Assembly (NCBI GenBank): GCA_026770575.1
Contig: MU657171.1
Span: 511,141 to 575,140 of the forward strand
Direction: 5' to 3'
Source of the DNA: Pelagophyceae sp. CCMP2097
Taxonomy: Eukaryota > Sar > Pelagophyceae
DNA: 64,000 nt
Shown piece after piece: positions 22,364 through 30,584 of this stretch; position 1 is the stretch's first letter, and the number at the start of each line of letters is the position of its first letter. The notes below the pieces were generated by a model that was given only the letters and a program-made list of their open reading frames with translations, did not search any database and was not told the origin of the DNA. A program made the position numbers and the translations under genes.

Positions 22364-23356
22364 TCATCGCAACGCCGACGCGCTCGGCGCAGCCTCGCCA
22401 GGAGGGCTCGGTCCGGTCTCGCCGAGTCTGCGTTTGACGACGTCCGAGGGCCCGCTCGGCGACCAGGTGACGGGAAAGAACTCGTCGTGGACGGTGGCGT
22501 CGCCGGGCCCGAGCGCGTAGCGTCCGTAGATGTAGTCGGGCGGCGGCTCCGTGCGCAGCGCGGCGTCGGCGCGGACGTAATGGAGGCCGAGCGCGCGGCG
22601 CGGCCGCGCCGGCGAGCGGTTCTCGCGCGAGCCGTGCCAGCAGTCTTGGTGGTGCAGCACCGCGCCTCCGCAGGGGACGCGAAGGCGCTGGATCTCCACG
22701 TCGGCGACGCCGGCGTCGGCGGCCGCGCGGCGCATGGCCGCCTCGCCGTCGGCCGAGTGGAACTGCGCGGCGGCGAGGGGCGTCTCCGCGCAGCGCCAGG
22801 CGTGCGAGCCGACGGCGTACTCGACGACGCCCGTCTCCTCGTCGGCGTCGTCGAGGGCGATCCAGACGGTGATTGAATTATCTTCGCGCGGCGTAAAGTT
22901 GTGCGATATATACGGCGCGTCCTGGTGGTACGCGACACCCCCAGCGCCCGGCGGCTTCCAAAGGCAGTCGTCCTGAGCCAGGCGCGCGCCCGCGGCCCAG
23001 CCCATGACTTCCGCGGCGAGGCGCGCAATGCCCGGGCGCATCACGACGCGCGCGACGACGTCACTGCTCTTCCAGCCGTTGACAATTTCGCGAAACGCGT
23101 CTGGACGCGAGATGCCCTCGCGCCAGTGCCACTCGTCTGGGTAGACGTTCGTGTCAAAGTCGCCGCGAAAAAGACGGTCAAACTCGAGGCGCAGCGCTTC
23201 TGCGTCGGCCGCGTCGATTACGCCGGCGCACGGCACAAAGCCGTCGCGCCGGAACTGCGCCCGTAAAGACTCGCCGCGCGGCGCCTCGCCAGACGCCGAG
23301 CGATGCAGCACCGCCGCGCCCAGCGCCCAGCGCCCGGGGCGAAAACACCGAGGCAT
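22364..23356 (-). CDS. Phytanoyl-CoA dioxygenase (PhyH) family protein
   Basis: Single-exon Fe(II)/2-oxoglutarate dioxygenase, 330 residues. The iron triad is visible: H144 and D146 in AYHQDAPYIS, and H241 in DCWHGSRENRS. Arg residues just after H241 (R244/R247 and the RPRRALGLHY run) are candidates for 2-oxoglutarate binding. The N-terminal FRRDGFVPCAGVIDAADAEA is the usual PhyH opening. Substrate unknown; algal PhyH proteins act on lipids or small metabolites. The residues before about 30 (WALGAAVLHRS) could be a weak targeting leader. The stop lies 36 bp from the stop of the WW gene on the other strand, so the 3' UTRs probably overlap. Confidence 0.88.
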   Translation of the reverse strand: MPRCFRPGRWALGAAVLHRSASGEAPRGESLRAQFRRDGFVPCAGVIDAADAEALRLEFDRLFRGDFDTNVYPDEWHWREGISRPDAFREIVNGWKSSDVVARVVMRPGIARLAAEVMGWAAGARLAQDDCLWKPPGAGGVAYHQDAPYISHNFTPREDNSITVWIALDDADEETGVVEYAVGSHAWRCAETPLAAAQFHSADGEAAMRRAAADAGVADVEIQRLRVPCGGAVLHHQDCWHGSRENRSPARPRRALGLHYVRADAALRTEPPPDYIYGRYALGPGDATVHDEFFPVTWSPSGPSDVVKRRLGETGPSPPGEAAPSASALR

Positions 23357-23380
23357 CCGCCGCAGGGAACGGCGGGGGCC

Positions 23381-23420
23381 TCGGAGAGGGTGAGCGCCTC
23401 TCGGAGAGGGTGAGCGCCTT
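23381..23420. repeat. 20-bp tandem duplication
   Basis: TCGGAGAGGGTGAGCGCCT occurs back to back at 23381-23399 and 23401-23419 in the 233-bp divergent spacer between the PhyH (-) and reductase (+) genes. Confidence 0.8.
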
Positions 23421-23589
23421 TTCTTCTTCTGCTATGCACTCAACAGAGGCTGCTTAAAATCAACAGGCGGGCCGCCGCGTACACCCTCCGGCCCGGAGCG
23501 CGTACGTAGCTGGGCCGCCGACCGTCCGTCCGGAGAAACCCGTTTTTGGCGATATCCGCACCGAAAGTTCTGCAGCTGACGCACACTTG

Positions 23590-24471
23590 ATGACCATGGC
23601 GCTCCGGACGCTCGTGCTTGCGGCCTTGTGCGGCGCCACGGCGGCTTTGAAGGTCGCGGTGAGCGGCGCGGGCGGGCAGACGGGCGGCCACGTCTTCCGC
23701 AAGCTCCTTGCCCGGCCGGGCGTCGACGTCGTCGGGTGGGCGCGGTCCTCCGCGAGCCGCGACGCTCTCATCGCCTCCTCGGACGCGACTGCGGCGGACG
23801 TGCGCGTCGTCGACGTCACCGACGAGGCCGCTTGCCTCGCGGCGATGGCTGGCTTTGATGCGCTCGTCATCTGCACGTCCGCCAAGCCGGCAATGACCGG
23901 AATCATGACCCCTGAGGGCCGGCCCACCTTCAGCTTCCCGAACGGCCAGCCCGTCGACGTCGACTGGCTCGGCCAGAAGACGCAGATCGACGCGTGCGTC
24001 GCAAACAAGGCGCACGTCGTCATCTGCTCGTCCATGGGCGGCTCCAACGAGGCCAACCCGCTCAACGCGCTGGGCCGCGAGGCCCTCGCCGACGGCGCCG
24101 CCGTCAAAGACGCAAAGGGCGGCAACATCCTGCTCTGGAAGCGCAAGGCCGAAAAGTACGCCATCGACTCGGGCACGCCGTACACCATCGTCCACCCCGG
24201 CGGCCTCCTCAACCAGCCGGGCGGCAAGCGCGAAATCGTCGCCGGCGTCGACGACGAGGCCCTGGCCTCGGAGAACCGCAGCATCCCGCGCGAGGACGTG
24301 GCGACGGTCCTCGTCGCCGCGCTCTTCGACCCGGCCTTCCGCGGCCGCGCCTTTGACGTGCGCGCGAAGAACGAGAACGAGGGCACTGTGACGCCGCCGT
24401 CCTGCGTCACGCTCATCGGCGCCCTCGGCGGCCGCAACTGCGACTACACGCTTGGCACCATCCCTAACTAA
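23590..24471 (+). CDS. NmrA-like / atypical SDR NAD(P)-binding protein
   Basis: Rossmann-fold protein of the atypical short-chain dehydrogenase group, 293 residues, single exon. A hydrophobic leader (MALRTLVLAALCGATAALK) suggests ER or plastid entry. Right after it comes beta-1 with the dinucleotide motif GAGGQTGGHVF, then VDVVGWARSS, the substrate-region HVVICSSMGG, and TIVHPGGLLNQPGG near the C-terminal third. The classic YxxxK catalytic pair is replaced by KRKAEKYAIDSG. This layout matches plant plastid proteins of the At5g02240/Tic62-like group, which bind NADP(H) and may act as redox sensors rather than dehydrogenases (family inference). Start at ATG 23590; a second Met two codons later is equally possible. 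Confidence 0.8.
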   Translation: MTMALRTLVLAALCGATAALKVAVSGAGGQTGGHVFRKLLARPGVDVVGWARSSASRDALIASSDATAADVRVVDVTDEAACLAAMAGFDALVICTSAKPAMTGIMTPEGRPTFSFPNGQPVDVDWLGQKTQIDACVANKAHVVICSSMGGSNEANPLNALGREALADGAAVKDAKGGNILLWKRKAEKYAIDSGTPYTIVHPGGLLNQPGGKREIVAGVDDEALASENRSIPREDVATVLVAALFDPAFRGRAFDVRAKNENEGTVTPPSCVTLIGALGGRNCDYTLGTIPN

Positions 24472-24893
24472 CATTTGTGCACGGGCCGAAAAGAAGCGCC
24501 CAGGGCAAGGTCCCTCTGGCGGACGAGGATCCTTTGCAAGCCAACAGCGAGTGGGAAACGCGAGCAAGGGCTCCTCGTGGCGAGCGAGCAGCGCGCGCCG
24601 AGCAAACGCCGCTGCGCGCGCTACGACGACCTCGGTGCGGTGCAGCGTCACCGCCGCGACGGAGCACACGGCCAGCAGTGGAACCTTTCCTTGCGGCCGA
24701 TCAATTAATATTGGATCCGCGATCTGACTACGCACTTTTTGGCGAGCGTCAATTTTTCGCCTTGCGAACCAGCTTTGCGAACCACTGGCAGGATCCTTCA
24801 AATTTCAATCATCTCGGGTGGAAGGTCGCGGCGTCCGAGGCTGGCCCGCGGCGTCCGAGGGTGGCCGGCGGCCCATCCGGAATTTCGCCAAGG
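24472..24893. other. Intergenic between the reductase and the broken gene
   Basis: Holds a short imperfect tandem repeat (CGCGGCGTCCGAGG, twice, at about 24829-24862) and a less GC-rich patch near 24700-24800. No supported gene. Confidence 0.35.
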
Positions 24894-25425
24894 ATGGCGT
24901 TCACGGCGGACAAGATGCCCATGGAGGCGTTCCGGGGCGACCCAAACGCGCGCGCGCTCGCCGTGCGCATCCGGGTGGACGGCAAGGTGCTCGAGTGGGT
25001 GCTGACGGGCCGAACCAAAGCCGACGTCATTTGCGGCGATGCACGCAGCGGCGCGCGATTACCTGTACGAAGACGATCTCGCCGCGCTCGCCGCGGGATT
25101 CCGCGACTCGGACGCGAGGAATGAGGCGTCGTGCTTTGAGGCCGGCGGCGCGATGCTCGGCGCGCCGTGACACGTGCTCTTCAAGCTGCGGGGCAAGCTC
25201 GTCCTCATAGGCTGCGAATTCAACACCGACCCGGACGAGCTCGAGATCCTGAAGCGCATCAACGACGAGCAGCTTCGCCGGCTGACGGCCGGCGACTTTG
25301 ACGCGCGGCGCGAGCCGGACGGAAACGGCGGCTCCGCGGACTGGGACGGCGTTTGGACGGCGCGCGCGCGCCTCGCGGCGCTCATGTTCTTCTTCTACGC
25401 CGTCTACTACCTCTTCCAGCGGTAA
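24894..25425 (+). pseudogene. Broken gene of unknown family (frame change plus in-frame TGA)
   Basis: Two coding-like blocks lie in different frames. Block 1 starts at ATG 24894 (MPMEAFRGDPNARALAVRIR, then VDGKVLEWVLTGRTKADVI). Block 2, from about 25038, reads AARDYLYEDDLAALAAGFRD, then meets TGA at 25168-25170 and continues HVLFKLRGKLVLIGCEFNTD to a hydrophobic end LAALMFFFYAVYYLFQR at 25425. No intron of believable size and phase joins the blocks or removes the TGA. I read this as a pseudogene or as sequence errors in a real tail-anchored membrane protein. Selenocysteine at the TGA is possible in this lineage, but the residues around it are not a redox motif. Confidence 0.4.
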
Positions 25426-25668
25426 ATCGAGCCGCTTCTCCTCAAGCGTACTTGAAGGACAACGATGAGATCAAGAAACAGTCGACGGTCGACGGCGTCC
25501 AGAAGCTCCTCAATCCCGTCTTGGCGGCGCTCACCGAGTACAATTGTAGGAATTCAATAACTTTAAAAAAAACGGCGCCGCAGACTTCAGTCCCGCCGGG
25601 CTCGCCTGCTACTAACCTCTCCGAGACCAGTGCGAAATCACGTCCGGAGATTGTGTCGTGTTACGGGC

Positions 25669-27198
25669 TTACCGCGGGAGCATGGGCCAGGCGGGGAGCT
25701 TGCGGGGCCTGGCCGCGTCCAGCGTGTCGACCTCTTCCGGCGTGAGCGACCAGCCCTGGCAGCCGACGACCTCGACAGCGTGGGCCTCGGTCTTGACGGC
25801 GGGCAGTGGCACGGCGCCCTTTGCGATGACCCACTGCAAAGCGACTTGCGTCGGTGTAACAGGCGCCTGTTGTCGCTTCCCCGCCGAAACGGCGACGGCG
25901 GCGAGCGCGTCGTGGAGCGGCTTGAGGCGATTTAAAGCGCGATACCGCCACTTGGGCTGCACGCCGAACCCGGCCCCGCCCGTCGGGTCCGCCGCCGTGC
26001 ACTTTCCAGAGCAGAGGCCCGCGGCCAGAGGTGACCGCGCTAAAATCGTCACGTCCAGGTCCCGGGCCGCCTCGAACGTCCCTACGAGAACTCGTCGAGA
26101 CCGAGGGACGACGACCAAGGAACAAAAGTACGCACCGTCGCGGAGCGCGGCCGCGTCGAGGAGCGAAAAGGAGAGCGAGGCCGCGACGAGGCGGAGGCCG
26201 CGGCGCTCGAGGTCCGCGTGCGCTCTGCGGAGCGCCTTGCCGCCGCGGACATTGGCGATGCCGACGTCGGTGGTGGATTCGTCGTCGGTTTCGGCGTTTT
26301 GGGCTTCGACGGCTTTTTGCGCGGCGGCCCCGAGGCCAAAGCCGGCGCTCATTTGCGGGAGAACGTACCGGTTGTAGTAGCCACCCGAGTGCGGGCCGAC
26401 GAGGACGACGTCCGGCCGCCGCAGCTTTTTGTACTTTTTCGCCGCCGTGGAGACGTCGGCGACGCCGTCTCTCGAAGCCCAGGGCTGCTGGAGCAGGCGG
26501 AGCAGCTTCGCGCCGGGGCCCGGCGCGACGCGGACCGCCAACTGCGGCACGTCCAGCCCCGCCGCTTTGGAGACGCGGCCCAGGACCTGGGCGCCGTCGG
26601 AGCCCGCGGCGGCTTCCCAGAGCTCGACGCCGCCGGCTGTGAGCGTTGCAAACGCGGCCGAAGCGTCGTCGACGCCAAACGCGCCCGCGGCCTTCTTCTT
26701 CTTCGTCGACCAGCCGTCCGCCTCGACGCCCCACGCCGCTGTCGACGCGCCGAGGCGGTGCGCCACGGTGAGGGCGCCCCAGTAGTCCTCCGACACATCG
26801 CGCGTCTCCGGCTTCACCGCGCGCTCGGGCCGCGCCTCGCCTGCAAACAGCGACGGCGGCGGCCGCGCGCGCGCGCCCGGCGGCGTCGAGGCGCTGCCGC
26901 GTGCCGCCGGCGTCCGCGGCGCGCCCGGCGACGGCCGCGCCGCGGGCGCGGCCGACTTGGCCGGCCCGCCGGCCGCCGACTTTCTGGCGCGCTCCTCCAG
27001 AATCCGACGCACCTAGAGCAATCCACGATGCGTCCAAAGCCGACACGGGGGTCGCGAGCTCACGTCTGCGTCCTTGGAGGCGAACGTGGCGACGCGGCGT
27101 TTGTTGTGCGAGCGGCCCGACGCCGCACTCCGCCGCGGCGCGATTAAGCCGCGCGCCAGCGCCACAAGCGCCGAGGCGACCAGGAGGCGCGCCGCCAT
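25669..27198 (-). CDS. Plastid-type aldo/keto reductase family protein
   Basis: NADPH-dependent aldo/keto reductase fold. Exon 1 is 27198-27064 (45 codons) and exon 2 is 27012-25669; the 51-bp intron is phase 0 with GTGAGC/CTAG. About 492 residues. Exon 1 encodes a signal peptide (MAARLLVASALVALARGLIAP) followed by a basic Ser-rich transit region, fitting plastid import. The AKR barrel shows RRPDVVLVGPHSGGYYNRYV, DVGIANVRGGKALRRAHADL, then LERRGLRLVAASLSFSLLD, and the C-terminal TPTQVALQWVIAKGAVPLPA with LTPEEVDTLDAA. The Tyr/Lys catalytic pair is not obvious in a standard position, so activity is uncertain. The Pro/Ala-rich linker after exon 1 is longer than usual. Confidence 0.82.
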
Positions 27199-27503
27199 GC
27201 TTCGAGGTGCGCCGACCACGATGGATTCTGCGCCTTCTTGCAGCTCCTTCGTGCAAGGCAGATCGAGATCTCGCGGTTTCAGAAAATGTTTCAGCGAAGC
27301 GGCGAGCGCCGTACAGCTGGCCGGGGAAATTCCAAAGGTGTTCACACAAGTTCCAAGTCCCGAGGTCAGTCGGTCGATCGGGACCTTCTGAAGCCGACCG
27401 ACCGAGAATACACCAAGTAAATACCAGGTAAAACATCAACTTACCAGTAAAATACCAGTTATTTCAGTGATTCCTCGCCAAAAGCGCGTGATTGCTAGTA
27501 TAC
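27199..27503. other. AT-richer flank between the reductase gene and the TIR element
   Basis: Contains repeated short motifs (ACCAGGTAAAA, ACCAGTAAAATACCAG) at 27420-27465 and GACCGACC runs near 27395. No supported gene; presumably the upstream region of the aldo/keto reductase. Confidence 0.35.
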
Positions 27504-28092
27504 GTACAAGGGGAGGTCAACATGAAACGGATTCCACTCAGATACAAATTTCTCGGGCTACAAACGAGAGATGGGGCCACTTAAGGTCGCTGCGTCGCGG
27601 GCTGGTGGCGGCGCGGTCCCCGACGAAGGAAGTTTGTTTACGGGCTCGATCCGCCGACCGTGAAGCCGCTTTCAAGAATAAAACGGTGTAAAACTTGACA
27701 CCATTTCCGCGTAATTGCGGATTTGCATGGGCGTTTAAAGTGAAATGGGCCCCATAACTTACAAAATGGAGCCCATAGCCTAAATTTTGGGCCAAATCCC
27801 GCACCTCCACAGGTCACTACGTCGGACTCTGGCGATGCCAAGGCCAACAGCCGGCCCCAATGAAGCGGCAGGGAGGCTGACACAAGACGATAACAATGGA
27901 GCACCACCTCAAACCAGCTTTTGGCGACGCTGAAATCGAGATTGCGCGCGGGATACGCGAAAAACGGGAAGTGTCAGCCTCCAGCCCGACACCTTAGGAC
28001 GAGCCGGACATGTCCAGCCACTCAAAGTCATCTCAAACGTGCTGTGGAGGTGCGGAAATTCGCGGCATTTTCATGTTGACCTCCCCTTGTAC
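27504..28092. mobile_element. MITE-like non-autonomous element with 24-bp terminal inverted repeats
   Basis: Bases 27504-27527 and 28069-28092 are perfect reverse complements (24/24; GTACAAGGGGAGGTCAAC...). The interior also folds back: 27799-27812 pairs with 28042-28055 (CCGCACCTCCACAG) and 27872-27883 pairs with 27971-27982 (GGAGGCTGACAC). There is no ORF with transposase motifs. The ends can be read as TA or GTAC target-site duplication plus a 20-22-bp TIR starting CAAGGGGAGG or AAGGGGAGG. The segment is less GC-rich than its neighbours and sits between genes. Size and structure fit a miniature inverted-repeat element; the superfamily is not settled. Confidence 0.65.
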
Positions 28093-28145
28093 ACTGCAGC
28101 TGCAGCTCCAGTGCGACAGTCAGGGACCTCCGACAGTCAGAGAAG

Positions 28146-28831
28146 ATGGACTCGAGGTTGTGCCGTGTCAGGGTCTGCGTGCATCCGGGCACCTGCGACC
28201 TGAAATCGAAGGTCATGACGGTCTACGGCGCATCCTCCTTCGTGGCCATCTTCGAAAAGATCGTCGGAGAGCTGTCGGAGGACCTCGCGCCGCGCGTCGG
28301 CGACCTGCAGCGCGTCACGCTGACGCTCGGGCCAGATGAGGCGGAGCCAGAAGAGTCTAGCGACCCGGCGGGCAAGTACTTCAACATGGGCTTGAAGGCC
28401 ATCACGTTTGTCGTGTCGCAGCGAGCGGCGGCGGCGCGGCGCCGCACCATCCACCCGGATCTCCCGCGCGAGTCGATGGCGGGCGAGCTGCCCAATTGGG
28501 CCGACGCGGGCCACCCGGCGTACGACAAGCTCTTCCAGAAGCTGCGCGGCGTGTTCAAGGAAGACGGGTGCCTCTTCCGCGACGTGGGGCGCCCTTGGAC
28601 GGTGACGCGCTGGCCGAGGACACGGCCTTTCGAGAAGTCCACGCACCGGACCAAGCCGAGTCGCCCGCCCGGCGACGGCGCGCGGCGGTGCGCGTGGCCA
28701 ACGACAACATCCGCACGAGCGACGACCACACGGCCCAACGTCGTGTCGCCCCGCCGCGTGCAGCCGCAGCAGGCGTCAAGGCGGCGACCGACGCCGCTCG
28801 CGGCATTGCCTCCGCCAAAGCCCGGCCGTAG
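28146..28831 (+). CDS. Hypothetical protein
   Basis: Unrecognised. The frame from ATG 28146 looks coding to about 28585: YGASSFVAIFEKIVGELSED, RVGDLQRVTLTLGPDEAEPE, AGHPAYDKLFQKLRGVFKED. Beyond that the same frame turns into Arg/Pro/Thr shadow sequence, while another frame (EDTAFREVHAPDQAESP ... RVANDNIRTSDDHTAQ) looks coding to a stop at 28831. A tiny 35-bp intron (GTGGGG/CGAG) would join CLFRD to DTAFREV in phase 0; a sequence indel is the alternative. No domain, membrane segment or targeting leader is clear. It lies 54 bp right of the TIR element. Confidence 0.45.
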
Positions 28832-28938
28832 CGGTACTAGTAGCCCCAGGCACCGAGGAAGTCGTAAATTGAGCGTAAATTTCAACTTTTCACGTCCCTC
28901 GGGATTTCCTCCGCCCATCTCCGGCCCGACCCAGCAGT

Positions 28939-28960
28939 ACCGACCGACCGACCGACCGAC
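28939..28960. repeat. (CGAC)n microsatellite
   Basis: Five consecutive CCGA/CGAC units just upstream of the dispersed repeat copy at 28998. Confidence 0.85.
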
Positions 28961-28997
28961 TTGGGCAATACGACCCCTCGAACAGTGGTAGTGCGCT

Positions 28998-29106
28998 TAC
29001 TCGGAGCGCGGCGTCCTTTGCCCTTGGAAACCGTTCGGTCTCTGTGGCTCCTTGTTTGACTCTGCTCGTCCACGCCCTGCTCGTCCACGACACGCGTCGC
29101 GTAAGC
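28998..29106 (+). repeat. Dispersed repeat, copy A
   Basis: About 109 bp nearly identical to the reverse complement of 55555-55662, with a shorter, more diverged copy at 40540-40613. Shared core: TCTGCTCGTCCACGCCCTGC and ACACGCGTCGCGTAAG. It is non-coding here. It may be the end of a longer transposable element. Confidence 0.8.
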
Positions 29107-29301
29107 TGCCCCCCGACCGAGTTTTCCCCCAAATCTCGGTCGGGATTTGACAGGCAACACCTTTGGAACTTCGCCCGGCCCTAGCTAGTAGCTGGCCCGC
29201 CCAGTTACAACTCTTCGCGAGACCCGAGGCTCTGCCGAATGGCCGCAGCGCGAGTCTCGTAGGTCATCGGTTATGGAATGGGGTCCGGGGGTCTCTTTGG
29301 G

Positions 29302-30150
29302 TCAGGCGCGTCGCTGCGAGCGCGCCAAGATGTTTGCGGCGGCGACCGCCGCGTCGGGCTGCCCATTTTCAGCGGCGCGCTTGAAGAGGCGCAGCGCCTC
29401 GCAGTCGTCCTGCGGCACGCCCTGGCCGTTTGCGTGAGACACGCCGAGGTTGAAGAGCACGTCCGGCAGGCCCTCTGCCGCGGCGAGGCGCCACCACCGC
29501 ACGGCTTCGGCGTACGACTGCGCCATGCCCATGCCCTCGTTGAACATGTGGCCGAGATTAAATTGCGCCTGAGGATAGCCTTGCTCGGCTGCGCGCCGAA
29601 ACCACTGCGCGGCGGTCTTGTAGTCGATCTTGACTCCTTGGCCATCCATGTAACACTGTCCCAGATTCGCCTGAGCTACTGCATATCCTTGCGCGGTAGC
29701 GCGCTCGTACAGCTGGAATGCTCGCTTCGGGCTCTTCTTAAGACCAACGCTTCCATCCCTGTGCGCGTTCCCGAGCACTGTCTGCGCCAAGGCGTTCTCC
29801 TTGTCCACGTGCGTCTGCGTCCGGCGCACCCACTCGGCAAACGACTTGTAGCACGGCACTCGGCAGAGCGGGCACCGCGTGTCGTGCTGCTGGCACTCGT
29901 CGGAGCATGCCACGCAAAGCCTCTTGCAGCAGCACTCGTAGAACGTTTGCCTTTCAGCATTGGCCGGCAGCACGTCGAGGCAGATGGCGCAAGTGCCACG
30001 CCAGTTTGTCGAATCGTCGTTCAGCGCACTGGCCTTGATAACGGCCGTCGCTCGAACAGCCGATAAGCGCGCCGTCAACTTTAAACCAGCTGCCAGCGCA
30101 ACGTCCACGACGATGGCGGACTCCTCCTTGATCTTCATCTTCGCCGGCAT
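29302..30150 (-). CDS. RING-like and Sel1-repeat protein (possible disrupted MYND finger upstream)
   Basis: Probable E3-type or adaptor protein. A Cys/His-rich RING-like motif (CAICLDVLPANAERQTFYEC, then CCKRLCVACSDECQQHDTRC, PLCRVP) occupies about residues 53-100. At least four Sel1 repeats follow: RAFQLYERATAQGYAVAQAN, LGQCYMDGQGVKIDYKTAAQ, and WFRRAAEQGYPQAQFNLGHM plus similar units to the end. The same frame is open upstream of ATG 30150 and encodes RHYCSKKCQLVDWNGGHKAA, the second half of a MYND zinc finger. The first half (SKPCCVCDA, after ATG 30310) is in another frame. The functional start is therefore unclear. The Sel1 part is intact and has no intron. Confidence 0.72.
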   Translation of the reverse strand: MPAKMKIKEESAIVVDVALAAGLKLTARLSAVRATAVIKASALNDDSTNWRGTCAICLDVLPANAERQTFYECCCKRLCVACSDECQQHDTRCPLCRVPCYKSFAEWVRRTQTHVDKENALAQTVLGNAHRDGSVGLKKSPKRAFQLYERATAQGYAVAQANLGQCYMDGQGVKIDYKTAAQWFRRAAEQGYPQAQFNLGHMFNEGMGMAQSYAEAVRWWRLAAAEGLPDVLFNLGVSHANGQGVPQDDCEALRLFKRAAENGQPDAAVAAANILARSQRRA

Positions 30151-30584
30151 GAGCTCGTCAAGGAGCCGGTCCTGGAACTCGGCGGCGAGTTGCCTGCACG
30201 CCGCCTTGTGCCCTCCGTTCCAGTCGACGAGCTGACACTTTTTGGAGCAGTAGTGGCGCGTCGCAGACGCAGCAGGGCTTCGAGATGGCGGCGGCCGGCG
30301 CGTCCCCCATCGGTCGCGGTCGTCGGCGCCGTCAGCCCGATCTCTCGCGCGCGTCTGAGCTGCAGCTGCGCTCGTAAATTGGTCTTAAGTTCAACTAAAG
30401 GGTATCCGCAATTTGGCGATTCCGTCGTGCTTTCAACGTCGACCCAGGTCTGCGGGTCTCGTCGTGTTGGCTGGCGTGCTGGCCGGCGGGACCCGGCGTC
30501 GCACTCTTCGCAATACGGTCGATGACCGCCGGGCCCGCTCGCGCCTCTAGGGCTCGAGGCTCAACGCTGTTACAACGCTGTCCG

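Noticed and set aside
27538..27907. Small minus-strand ORFs inside the TIR element (about 90 residues each)
   Set aside because: No transposase motif, poor codon bias, overlapping frames; the element looks non-autonomous.
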